From Paracoccaceae bacterium (GTDB lineage Bacteria > Pseudomonadota > Alphaproteobacteria > Rhodobacterales > Rhodobacteraceae): a stretch of DNA of 46,736 nt. Each line of letters begins with the position of its first letter. The stretch's first letter is position 1. The stretch is from the NCBI GenBank assembly GCA_020446815.1, contig JAGRDY010000017.1:1-46736 (forward strand), written 5' to 3'. Positions 1 through 7,095 of the stretch are shown one piece after another. The position numbers and the translations under genes are program-made. Under the pieces are notes generated by a model. The model had not been told where the DNA came from and ran no database searches. It saw only the letters and a program-made list of their open reading frames with translations.

Positions 1-40
1 CTTCGCCATACCGCGCCCGGCGGGACCGGTTCTCCGACAT
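1..40 (-). CDS. Start of probable IS66 accessory protein (TnpA-like), partial
   Basis: Only the first 13 codons are present, reading MSENRSRRARYGE, and the gene continues beyond the left edge. AGAGGAG at 47-53 (minus strand) lies 6 bases before the ATG at 38-40, a near-ideal ribosome binding site. A short basic start close to the element end fits the small first gene (tnpA type) of IS66 elements, which helps the transposase by an unknown mechanism. Too little sequence is present for a firm family call; the position inside the putative IS end is the main argument. Confidence 0.45.
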   Translation of the reverse strand, partial: MSENRSRRARYGE

Positions 41-127
41 CTCGATCTCCTCTCGCTTCAACACCGTGAAGCCAAGAAAATCGGAAATCTGCCAACAACG
101 ACAAGTGTGTAACGAATGGACGCTTAC
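1..127 (-). mobile_element. End of an IS66-family insertion sequence (partial)
   Basis: Read on the minus strand, the segment begins at 127 with GTAAGCGTCCATTCG. GTAAGCG is the usual terminal hexamer-plus-one of IS66-family inverted repeats. About 87 bases further in, a start codon with a strong ribosome binding site opens a gene that runs off the window, which is the layout expected for the first gene of an IS66 element. IS66 elements make 8-bp target duplications, so 128-135 would be one copy; the other end is outside the window. The family assignment rests on the terminal motif and layout only. Confidence 0.6.
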
Positions 128-303
128 TACAGTTCCCTGCTCGAGGAAGAAATTACCTTGTTCGGCTCGAAAAAGTTCCCTGTTCCTGTCAGCAGGGAAA
201 TTTCGAGTAAAGCATTGAACAGTCGTTGAGTTTTTCGTCGGCCCTGGCGTTGATTGCCAGAAAACAGCAGAAATTCGCTGATAATTTCCCTGTTTGCAGG
301 GAA
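128..303. repeat. TTCCCTG/CAGGGAA inverted-repeat cluster
   Basis: Two stem-loops share the same arms: TTCCCTG at 176-182 with CAGGGAA at 193-199, and TTCCCTG at 286-292 with CAGGGAA at 297-303 (4-base loop). A third arm without a partner, TTCCCTG, is at 133-139. The surrounding sequence is AT-richer than the rest of the window. Nothing here reads as a protein gene; the short open frames carry Asn-Arg-Glu-Phe-like translations of the repeat. This looks like a small dispersed palindromic element family next to the IS end. Its function is unknown. Confidence 0.6.
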
Positions 304-458
304 TTTTGCGGAGACGGGATACCTCCAGACTGGCTCCTCCGCCAATTGCATCGCAATTGCATGGTGAAGAAAAACACAACCAAAGCCGCTTATGTTACAA
401 ACGGTTGGGGACGCGGAACAGCGAACTTCCGATCAGATGAGCAAGAAAGGATGTCATC

Positions 459-902
459 ATGCCCAACACTGTCCGTCTGCACCGCGTCATCGCCGCGAAG
501 CCCGAGAAGGTCTATCGGGCGTTTATCGAGCCCGACGCGGTCGCCAGCTGGCTGCCGCCTTTCGGCTTTCTCTGCTCCGTCCATGAACTGAAGCCCGAGG
601 TTGGCGGCAAGCACCGGATGTCGTTTCGCAACTTCACGACCGGCAGGAGCCATTCCTTCGGCGGCCAATACAAGGACCTCGTTCCGGGCGAACGGCTTGT
701 CTACACGGACCGGTTCGACGACCCGAACCTGCCGGGCGAGATGCAAGTGACCGTCACGCTGAAGGCCGTTTCCGTGGGCACGGAAATCTCCATCGTGCAG
801 GAAGGCGTACCCGATCTGATCCCGCTCGAGGCCTGCTACCTCGGCTGGCAGGACAGCCTTTGGAAGCTCGCAAAACTCGTGGAGCCGGAGATCAACAAGT
901 AA
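459..902 (+). CDS. SRPBCC family protein (AHSA1-like)
   Basis: The 147-residue product has the START/Bet v1-like SRPBCC fold pattern of the bacterial activator-of-Hsp90-ATPase-homologue (AHSA1) family. It opens with a short strand and a PEKVYRAFIEP helix (residues 13-23), followed by the W-LPP segment. The middle contains the VGGKHRMSF and GGQYKDLVPGERLVYTDRF strands, and the end is a long C-terminal helix (GWQDSLWKLAKLVE) that closes the ligand cavity. Such proteins bind hydrophobic ligands, but the ligand is not predictable here. AAGAAAGGA lies about 8 bases before the ATG. It stands between the repeat cluster and a multicopper oxidase remnant, so it may have arrived as a mobile passenger rather than as part of the copper genes. 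The family call is solid; the role is unknown. Confidence 0.8.
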   Translation: MPNTVRLHRVIAAKPEKVYRAFIEPDAVASWLPPFGFLCSVHELKPEVGGKHRMSFRNFTTGRSHSFGGQYKDLVPGERLVYTDRFDDPNLPGEMQVTVTLKAVSVGTEISIVQEGVPDLIPLEACYLGWQDSLWKLAKLVEPEINK

Positions 903-904
903 CG

Positions 905-1117
905 CGGCATGTGTTCCAGGCTGTCAGGTTGAATGGGCGGGCCGCCGCGGGAGCATTGCGCAACACGCTCCATGTGCCGGCGATATCGAAGGTGGGCGTG
1001 GCGCTCGATGTAGGCGAAGCTGCCCGCCGTATGCTGCGCCGCATGCTGCATTGTCACCACATGCCGCATCTGGCGGCGGGCGCGATGACCGAGGTCCCCT
1101 CCGCCGCGCCGGCATGA
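905..1117 (+). pseudogene. C-terminal remnant of a multicopper oxidase
   Basis: Immediately after the SRPBCC stop codon, the frame ending at the TGA at 1115-1117 reads RHVFQAVRLNGRAAAGALRN, then TLHVP, and later MLHCHHMPHLAAGAMTEV. This matches the last cupredoxin domain of CopA/CueO-type multicopper oxidases: the H-x-F-Q strand, the 'G-A-x-R-(D/N)-T-x-x-V-P' turn and the HCHxxxH type 1/type 3 copper motif followed by a GMMTEV-like end. Only about 70 residues remain. No start codon or ribosome binding site belongs to this frame, and the usual GMM is GAM, so the axial ligand position may be lost. It is best read as a decayed 3' fragment of a copper oxidase gene, cut when the upstream DNA arrived. 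Confidence 0.7.
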
Positions 1118-1245
1118 ACCCGGATGGCGCGCCCGCTTCGGGCGCCCCGTCCCGCGCGCGGGTCCGGGCCGCGCTCCGCTCGCCCGGGTTGCGCGGATCG
1201 GCTTTGCGATCGAGCGCCGGAACACCAGATGAGGAGGGCACAAGA

Positions 1246-1371
1246 ATGAACTGGAACGACATGGGCCACGGGATGGGTTCGGGCATGGGATTTGGCTGGC
1301 TCTTTGGCCTGCTGATCCTGGTGCTGTTGGTCTTGGCCATTGCCGCGCTGATCAAGTATCTTCGCAAATGA
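1246..1371 (+). CDS. Met/Gly-rich single-span mini membrane protein
   Basis: This 41-residue protein has a Met/His/Gly-rich head (DMGHGMGSGMGFGWLFG) followed by one strongly hydrophobic span (about residues 18-36) and a basic tail (KYLRK). GAGGAGGG at 1231-1238 is placed correctly before the ATG, so the start is well supported despite the small size. Similar tiny proteins often sit beside copper-exporting ATPases in proteobacteria. The Met and His residues could touch Cu(I), but that is inference. It lies 16 bases upstream of the DUF302 gene and probably shares its transcript. No frame disruption was seen. Confidence 0.7.
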   Translation: MNWNDMGHGMGSGMGFGWLFGLLILVLLVLAIAALIKYLRK

Positions 1372-1387
1372 AGGAAAGGACGTCGCG

Positions 1388-1771
1388 ATGACCTCCACGA
1401 TCAACCGGATGATCTCGGATGCGAAGACAGACGACCTCGACGCCCGCATGCGAAAGGCGCTTGCGGATCACGGTTTCGGCGTTCTGACCGAGATCGACGT
1501 CAAGGCGACGAAGAAGAAGCCCGACGTTGACATGCCGGCCTGTCGCACATCCGGCGCCCGCGATCCGAAGATGGCATGCCGGGCGTCCGGACGCGAGATG
1601 CGGGGGGGCGCCACACTTTCCTGCAACGTCACCCTGACTGAAGTCGTGGGCAGGCTGGAGATCAGCGCCATCGACCCGGTGGCATCCATGCGGGCGATCA
1701 AGAACCCCGAGCTGCACGCCGTTGCAGGCCAGGTCCGCAATCGGCCGGCGAAGGCCGTCGCGGCGGCCTGA
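1388..1771 (+). CDS. DUF302 domain protein (divergent)
   Basis: The 127-residue product carries the DUF302 signature: GFGVLTEIDVKAT at residues 30-42, a DVDMPA segment, and SCNVTLTEV followed by AISAIDP-type and NPELHAVAGQVR segments in the C-terminal half. DUF302 proteins are small, often found with copper or sulfur genes, and have no settled function. The usual 'YRILGACNP' stretch here reads CRTSGARDP, so the family's conserved Cys is replaced by Arg, and the following stretch is also unusual. The gene may be starting to decay, although the frame is open to the end. AAGGAAAGGACG precedes the ATG. Its stop nearly touches the next gene, so the two are probably co-transcribed. Confidence 0.75.
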   Translation: MTSTINRMISDAKTDDLDARMRKALADHGFGVLTEIDVKATKKKPDVDMPACRTSGARDPKMACRASGREMRGGATLSCNVTLTEVVGRLEISAIDPVASMRAIKNPELHAVAGQVRNRPAKAVAAA

Positions 1772-1772
1772 G

Positions 1773-2444
1773 ATGAGCCTGCGCGCCGGCATTCTCATTG
1801 CTCTGGCGATCCTCGCAATCGCCCTGCTGGGGGTCTGGCTCATCGCCCCTACGGCGCTTGCCGAGGTGCGGGAATGGTTCGCGCCCGAACGGCTGGAGAC
1901 ACTGGTCGCGCGCGCGGGCCCTTGGGGGCCGGTGCTGATCGTCGCGCTCATGACCATCGCGGTCGTGGCCAGCCCGATCCCGAGCGCACCGATCGCGATG
2001 GCGGCTGGTGCGGCCTACGGACATGTCTGGGGCACGGTTCAGGTCGTGATCGGCGCCGAACTTGGCGCGCTGATCGCTTTCGGCCTTGCGCGCGTTCTGG
2101 GGCATGACGCGGTCCGCCGGGTCTTCGGGGACAAGCTCGATGCGGGGCTTCTCGGCTCGCAGACCACCCTGACTTTGACGGTCTTCGCCAGCCGCCTCAT
2201 GCCCTTCGTGTCCTTCGACATGATCAGCTATGCCGCCGGGCTCAGCCGCCTGCATGCCTGGCGCTTCGCGCTGGCGACGCTTGCGGGCATCATCCCGGCA
2301 AGCTTCCTGCTGGCGCATTTCGGCAGCGAGGCGGTGAGCGGTGAGCTTGGCCGGGTGACGTGGGCCGTCTTCGGTCTCGGCCTCGTGACCGGGCTGCCGC
2401 TGGTCTGGGCGGCGACGCGCAAAAATGAGGAAAGGAAGGGATGA
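1773..2444 (+). CDS. TVP38/TMEM64 (VTT, DedA-like) membrane protein
   Basis: The product is a 223-residue polytopic membrane protein of the VTT/SNARE-associated family. It has a hydrophobic N-terminal span (residues 5-27), an amphipathic stretch (EWFAPERLETLVARAGPWGP) and a second span. It then has the typical re-entrant 'SPIPSAPIAMAAGAAYG' segment, a G-x-x-x-G-x-x-x-x-F helix (GAELGALIAFGLAR), and the 'F-x-x-R-L-x-P-F-V-S-F-D-x-x-S-Y-x-A-G' motif around residues 139-158. Family members are linked to lipid scrambling or transport. The chosen ATG overlaps the DUF302 stop region; an upstream ATG at 1722 would overlap DUF302 by about 50 bases and is less likely. Its last codons overlap the permease start. 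Confidence 0.8.
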   Translation: MSLRAGILIALAILAIALLGVWLIAPTALAEVREWFAPERLETLVARAGPWGPVLIVALMTIAVVASPIPSAPIAMAAGAAYGHVWGTVQVVIGAELGALIAFGLARVLGHDAVRRVFGDKLDAGLLGSQTTLTLTVFASRLMPFVSFDMISYAAGLSRLHAWRFALATLAGIIPASFLLAHFGSEAVSGELGRVTWAVFGLGLVTGLPLVWAATRKNEERKG

Positions 2445-3796
2445 TGGCCCAGCAGTACCAGAAGAACAGCCTGTCGCTTTTCGACACGGTGGCGATGGGA
2501 ACCGGCGTGATGATCGGCGCGGGCATTCTCGCGCTGACCGGGCAGATCGCCGAACTTGCGGGGCCCTTGTTCCCGCTGGCCTTCGTCGCTGGCGCCGTGG
2601 TGACGGGATTCAGCGCCTATACCTATTTGAAGATGTCCAACGCCTGGCCGTCTGCGGGCGGGATCGGGATGATCCTCACCAGGGCCTACGGCCCGACGAC
2701 GGTCGCGGCCGGCGCCGCGCTGCTGATGGCGCTGTCGATGGTCATCAACGAAAGCCTCGTGGCGCGGACATTTGCCACATACCTGCTGAGGGGGCTCGGC
2801 CAGGCGCCCGAGGGCTGGCTGGTCCCTGCCATCGGCGTGGGGCTCATCATCTTCGCCTATCTCGTGAATGCGGCGGGCAACCGCTCCGTGGGTCTGCTGT
2901 CGCAGCTCATGTCGGTGCTCAAGGTGGGCGGAATCGCGGCCTTCGGCATTGCCGGGCTCTGGGCCGGCGGCATCTCTTTCGAGGCGGCGGATGCCATGAA
3001 TGGCGGTGCGGCTACGGGCTTTCTGGCCTCGCTGGCGCTCGCCATCCTCGCTTTCAAGGGCTTCACGACAATCACCAACAGCGGCGCCGAGGTCACCGGC
3101 CCGCACCGCAACGGCGGGCGCGCGATCGTCATCTCCATCGCGATCTGTGTCGTCGTCTACCTTCTCGTCGCCTTCGCCGTCGGATCCAGCCTGCCCCTCG
3201 ACCGTATTGTGGCGGCGAAGGACTATGCGCTCGCCGAAGCGGCGGAACCCGCCCTCGGGCGCGTCGGCTTCTACCTGACCGTCGCTCTCGCGCTGGTCGC
3301 GACCGCCTCGGGCGTGATCGCCAGCATCTTCGCGGTGTCGCGGATGCTGGCGATGCTGACCGACATGAAGCTGATCCCGCACGGCCACTTCGGCATGCCG
3401 GGCACGATCCGCGACCATACGCTCGTATATACGGTGGTGATCGCCAGCGCGCTGACGATCTTCTTCGATCTCAGCCGGATCGCTTCGCTTGGGGCCTTCT
3501 TCTACCTCGTGATGGACATCCTGATCCACTGGGGCGTCTGGCGGAGCCTGCGGGCGAAGATCGGCGCGCGGGGATGGGTCCTGCTGACGGCGATCGGACT
3601 GGATGCGGTGGTTATCGCGGCTTTCGCCGCGCTGAAATGGCAGAGCGACCCGCTGATCGTCGCCATCGCGCTCGCCGGCATGGCCGCCGTTTTCCTGTTC
3701 GAGCGCGTCTTCCTCGCGCTCAACCCGCCCCCGCGCGAAGCCGCGCATGGCGGCCACCATTCCGGACAAGAAAAAAAACATGCGCCCACCTCTTGA
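2441..3796 (+). CDS. APC-family amino acid permease
   Basis: This is a 451-residue, roughly 12-span permease of the amino acid-polyamine-organocation superfamily. The first span carries the family's glycine-rich substrate loop ([19 protein letters not shown], residues 21-39), and the sixth region has [14 protein letters not shown], the equivalent of the F-x-G-F-(E/D) segment of PotE/AdiC-like transporters. The ATG overlaps the preceding stop (ATGATGG) with AAGGAAGGG before it, showing translational coupling. The substrate cannot be read from the sequence. A permease of this kind inside a copper gene run is unusual; export or import of a copper-binding amino acid is possible but only a guess. 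The stop codon overlaps the -35 box of the next gene's promoter. Confidence 0.85.
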   Translation: MMAQQYQKNSLSLFDTVAMGTGVMIGAGILALTGQIAELAGPLFPLAFVAGAVVTGFSAYTYLKMSNAWPSAGGIGMILTRAYGPTTVAAGAALLMALSMVINESLVARTFATYLLRGLGQAPEGWLVPAIGVGLIIFAYLVNAAGNRSVGLLSQLMSVLKVGGIAAFGIAGLWAGGISFEAADAMNGGAATGFLASLALAILAFKGFTTITNSGAEVTGPHRNGGRAIVISIAICVVVYLLVAFAVGSSLPLDRIVAAKDYALAEAAEPALGRVGFYLTVALALVATASGVIASIFAVSRMLAMLTDMKLIPHGHFGMPGTIRDHTLVYTVVIASALTIFFDLSRIASLGAFFYLVMDILIHWGVWRSLRAKIGARGWVLLTAIGLDAVVIAAFAALKWQSDPLIVAIALAGMAAVFLFERVFLALNPPPREAAHGGHHSGQEKKHAPTS

Positions 3797-3823
3797 CCTT
3801 CCAGCGACTGGAGGCCGCATATC
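3793..3823 (+). promoter_or_regulatory. MerR/CueR-type promoter-operator of the copper ATPase
   Basis: TTGACC at 3793-3798 and CATATC at 3818-3823 form -35 and -10 boxes separated by 19 bases, the long spacer typical of MerR-family activated promoters. Inside the spacer is the imperfect dyad CTTCCAG-CGA-CTGGAGG (3798-3814), which resembles the ACCTTCC...GGAAGGT operators of CueR. It would let copper switch on the ATPase independently of the upstream genes. No CueR-like regulator gene is in the window. Confidence 0.75.
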
Positions 3824-3845
3824 AGGGTGGAAAGGACATCAATCC

Positions 3846-6182
3846 ATGGCAACCCATCATCACCATCACGCTGCCTCCGACATCAAACCGGGCTCCAGGA
3901 CCGCGACCGATCCGGTCTGCGGCATGCAGGTCGAAATCAAGGAGGGTGCGCGCAGCCGCGACTATGGCGGCAAGACGTTCCACTTCTGCTCGGCCGGCTG
4001 CCAGGAGAAGTTCGACACAGATCCCTACTTCTACGCCTCCGGCAACGCCAGGAAGGCCGGACAGAGGGCCCAGCCCGGCACGCAATACACCTGCCCGATG
4101 CATCCCGAAATCATCCGCGACGCGCCCGGAAGCTGCCCGATCTGCGGCATGGCTCTGGAACCCGTGGTGCCGTCGGACGAGCCGAGCCACGAGCTTGTCG
4201 ATTTCACGCGGCGGTTGTGGATCTCGGCGGCGGCCGCCGTGCCGCTGGTCATCCTGACGATGGGCGAACTGGTGGCCTTGCCGGTGCGCGACTGGATCGG
4301 GCACCGGGTGGCCACCTACCTGGAATTCGTGCTGGCCACGCCCATCATCTTCTGGGCAGCACTGCCCTTCTTCCGGCGCGGGATCGACTCGATCCGCAAT
4401 GTCTCGCCGAACATGTGGACGCTGATTTCGCTCGGGGTCGGTGCCGCGTATCTCTACTCGCTGGTCGCGACCTTCGCGCCGGGCGTGTTCCCCGAGCAAT
4501 ACCGGATGGGTGAAGGCGTGGGCACCTATTACGAGGCCGCCGTCGTCATCGTCGCTCTGATCTTCGTGGGCCAGGTGCTGGAGTTGCGCGCGCGGGAACG
4601 CACGGGCGATGCGATCCGGGCTCTGCTCGACCTCGCGCCCAAGACCGCGCGCCGGATCCTGCCCGATGGCACCGAATTCGACGCACCGCTGGAAAACATC
4701 ATGGAGGGCGACCGGCTGCGGGTGCGCCCCGGCGACGCAGTCCCGGTGGACGGCGTGGTGATCGAGGGGCGATCCAGCCTCGACGAAAGCATGCTGACCG
4801 GCGAGTCGATGCCGGTGGAAAAGAGGCCGGGCGATACGGTGACCGGGGCCACGATCAACCATAACGGCAGCCTCGTGATCGAGGCCGGCAAGGTCGGCGC
4901 CGACACCGTGCTGGCGCAGATCGTCGCTATGGTATCAAACGCCCGCCGCTCACGCGCGCCGATCCAGGGGCTGGCGGATCGCGTCTCGGCCATCTTCGTG
5001 CCCACCGTAGTGGCTGTGTCGATCATCGCGTTCATTGTCTGGCTGATCCTTGGCCCGGAACCGGCGCTGGTCTTTGCCATTGCCTCGGCGGTCTCGGTAT
5101 TGATCATCGCCTGCCCCTGCGCGCTGGGGCTGGCGACACCGATCTCGATCACCACCGCCGCCGGGCGCGGCGCGCAGGCTGGCGTGCTGATCAAGGATGC
5201 CGAGGCGCTGGAGCGCATGGCCGCCGTCGACACGCTGATCGTCGACAAGACCGGCACGCTGACCGAGGGCAAGCCAAGGCTGACGGACACAATCGCTCTG
5301 GCTGACATCTCCGAGGGCGACCTGCTGTCGTTTGCCGCCGCGCTGGAGCGCGGATCCGAACACCCGCTCGCCGAGGCGATTGTCGATGGCGCCGAAGCGC
5401 AGGGTGCCGCGCGTCAGGAGGCGACCGATTTCGAGGCCATCACCGGCAAGGGCGTGCGCGGCAAGGTCGACGGACGCAGCGTGGCGCTCGGCAATGCCGC
5501 GATGATGAAAGAGATGGGCCTGGATACCGCGCAGGCCGAGGCAGAGGCCGACACCCTGCGCGCACTCGGCAAGACGGCGATGTTTGTCGCGGTGGATAAG
5601 GCGCTTGCGGGGATCGTCGCGGTGTCCGACCCGATCAAGAAGTCGACCGCCGAGGCGATCGACGCACTGCACGCCCAGGGGCTGCGCATCATCATGGCGA
5701 CCGGCGACAACGAACGCACCGCGCAGGCGGTGGCAGACAAGCTCGGCATCGACGAGGTGCGGGCGGGCGTGTTGCCGGAAGACAAGAAGACGCTGATCGA
5801 CCAGCTGCGCGCGGATGGCCACAAGATCGCCATGGCGGGTGATGGGGTAAACGACGCGCCCGCTCTGGCCGCCGCCGATGTCGGCATCGCGATGGGCACC
5901 GGGGCCGACGTGGCAATGGAAAGCGCCGGGATCACGCTCTTGGGCGGTGATCTGATGGGTATCGTTCGGGCCCGCAAACTGGCCCGCGCCACCCTGCGCA
6001 ACATCAGGCAGAACCTGTTCTTCGCCTTCGTCTACAACGCCGCGGGCGTGCCTGTCGCCGCCGGCGTTCTCTATCCGCTGACCGGCCTTCTGCTCTCGCC
6101 GATGATCGCGGCGGCGGCGATGAGCCTCTCGTCGGTCTCGGTCATCACCAACGCGCTGCGGCTCAGGCGGATCGACCTCTGA
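3846..6182 (+). CDS. copA: P1B-type copper-translocating ATPase (CopA-like)
   Basis: This 778-residue cation pump probably exports Cu(I) from the cytoplasm. In order it has a His-rich start (HHHHH), a YHS metal-binding domain (TDPVCGMQV, about residues 20-62) and a heavy-metal-binding domain with YTCPMHPEI and CPICGM (about 81-110). Membrane spans and the actuator loop with TGES (318-321) follow. The core then has the CPC metal site in a membrane span (423-425), the DKTGT phosphorylation site (Asp467), the SEHPLAEAI nucleotide-binding HP motif, and GDGVND (665-670). No N-terminal CxxC HMA domain is present; the YHS-HMBD head replaces it. AAAGGA stands 9 bases before the ATG. The CueR-type promoter directly upstream supports copper control. 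The DUF411 gene follows closely. Confidence 0.95.
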   Translation: MATHHHHHAASDIKPGSRTATDPVCGMQVEIKEGARSRDYGGKTFHFCSAGCQEKFDTDPYFYASGNARKAGQRAQPGTQYTCPMHPEIIRDAPGSCPICGMALEPVVPSDEPSHELVDFTRRLWISAAAAVPLVILTMGELVALPVRDWIGHRVATYLEFVLATPIIFWAALPFFRRGIDSIRNVSPNMWTLISLGVGAAYLYSLVATFAPGVFPEQYRMGEGVGTYYEAAVVIVALIFVGQVLELRARERTGDAIRALLDLAPKTARRILPDGTEFDAPLENIMEGDRLRVRPGDAVPVDGVVIEGRSSLDESMLTGESMPVEKRPGDTVTGATINHNGSLVIEAGKVGADTVLAQIVAMVSNARRSRAPIQGLADRVSAIFVPTVVAVSIIAFIVWLILGPEPALVFAIASAVSVLIIACPCALGLATPISITTAAGRGAQAGVLIKDAEALERMAAVDTLIVDKTGTLTEGKPRLTDTIALADISEGDLLSFAAALERGSEHPLAEAIVDGAEAQGAARQEATDFEAITGKGVRGKVDGRSVALGNAAMMKEMGLDTAQAEAEADTLRALGKTAMFVAVDKALAGIVAVSDPIKKSTAEAIDALHAQGLRIIMATGDNERTAQAVADKLGIDEVRAGVLPEDKKTLIDQLRADGHKIAMAGDGVNDAPALAAADVGIAMGTGADVAMESAGITLLGGDLMGIVRARKLARATLRNIRQNLFFAFVYNAAGVPVAAGVLYPLTGLLLSPMIAAAAMSLSSVSVITNALRLRRIDL

Positions 6183-6215
6183 GCGCACCCGACGTCACTC
6201 ACCAGGGAAAATGAC

Positions 6216-6695
6216 ATGAACCAGGATACACTCACCCGCCGCGGCCTGCTGATCGGCAGCGCAGCCCTGCTTGCCGGACTGCCCCGGCAGTCGCCGGCCC
6301 AGTCCGCCGGGCCGGCAATCCATGTGATGAAGGACCCGAACTGCGGCTGCTGCTCGGCCTGGATCGAGATTCTGCAGCGCGAGCGATTCACCGTCACGAC
6401 CGAAGCGAGCATGGGCACCCTGCTCATGCGCTACAAGTCCGAGAACGGCATCCCGCAAGAGATGACCTCCTGCCACACCGCCAATGTCGACGGCTACATG
6501 ATCGAGGGCCATGTCCCGGTCGCCGACATCCGGCGGCTTCTCGATGAACGCCCCGAGGCGGTCGGCCTGGCGGTGCCGGGCATGCCCTACGGATCGCCTG
6601 GGATGGGACCGGAAAGCGAACGCGAAGCCTATGACGTGTTCCTGATCCGGCGCGACGGCAGCACCGGGCTCTTTTCCCGCTATCCGGCGGCCTGA
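6216..6695 (+). CDS. DUF411 family periplasmic metal-associated protein
   Basis: The 159-residue product begins with a twin-arginine-like signal (TRRGLLIGSAALLAGL) and a probable cleavage after the Ala-rich segment near residue 30. The mature part has the DUF411 pattern: KDPNCGCCSAWIEIL with three Cys near its start, then SCHTANVDGYMIEGHVP and a C-terminal VPGMPYGSPGM segment with further Met residues. DUF411 proteins accompany copper or other metal-resistance genes and probably bind metal in the periplasm, but no activity is established. AGGGAAAATGAC precedes the ATG. It is 33 bases after the ATPase and is likely transcribed with it. Confidence 0.85.
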   Translation: MNQDTLTRRGLLIGSAALLAGLPRQSPAQSAGPAIHVMKDPNCGCCSAWIEILQRERFTVTTEASMGTLLMRYKSENGIPQEMTSCHTANVDGYMIEGHVPVADIRRLLDERPEAVGLAVPGMPYGSPGMGPESEREAYDVFLIRRDGSTGLFSRYPAA

Positions 6696-7095
6696 AGCAC
6701 CGGACAGGCATGATGTCAGGGCGCGCCCGTCGGATCGCCACCCCTGGCCGCCGTCCGGCAGCGCCGCTGGCGGTGATCGGGTTGGTGGTGCCGGCCATGG
6801 TTCATGCCGACCATGGGACCGACCTGCCTCAAGGTGCGATGGCGGCGTGGCCAGACTATTCTGAAACAACGAGAAAGGATCAAACGAAAGACTGCCGAAA
6901 CGCGGCGCTTGCCTCACCGCGAATCCACCGCACAATCAATCCAACCGGACGAGCCGGACCCTCTCCCGGATCAGGCCGGCCTCCGGCCCGGAAACTCTGG
7001 CGACGGACACATCACGGTCTTTTCAGCGAATATCCGGCCCCTCACGCCCCGCAGAAAGAACCCGAGCGCCGCCAAAAGACGCTGCGCGGCCGTGC
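6696..7095 (+). other. Intergenic stretch without a convincing gene
   Basis: These 400 bases separate the copper island from the ClC gene on the opposite strand. One open frame from 6710 begins with a basic, then hydrophobic, then VHADHG segment that could be the leftover start of a secreted metal protein. It has no good ribosome binding site and continues into low-complexity, non-protein-like sequence. No clear terminator, tRNA or IS end was seen. This is the probable right boundary of the accessory island. Confidence 0.5.

Noticed and set aside
1051-1245. Upstream extension of the mini membrane protein
   Set aside because: The extension is Arg/Ala/Pro-rich, overlaps the oxidase remnant, and the GAGGAGGG site clearly marks 1246 as the start.
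2228-3820. Open frame of 530 codons opposite the APC permease
   Set aside because: The translation is Arg/Asp/Glu/His low-complexity sequence and mirrors the permease codon pattern on the other strand.
2425-4257. Open frame of 610 codons in another frame over permease and copA
   Set aside because: It crosses two convincing genes and the CueR-type promoter and has no recognisable domain.
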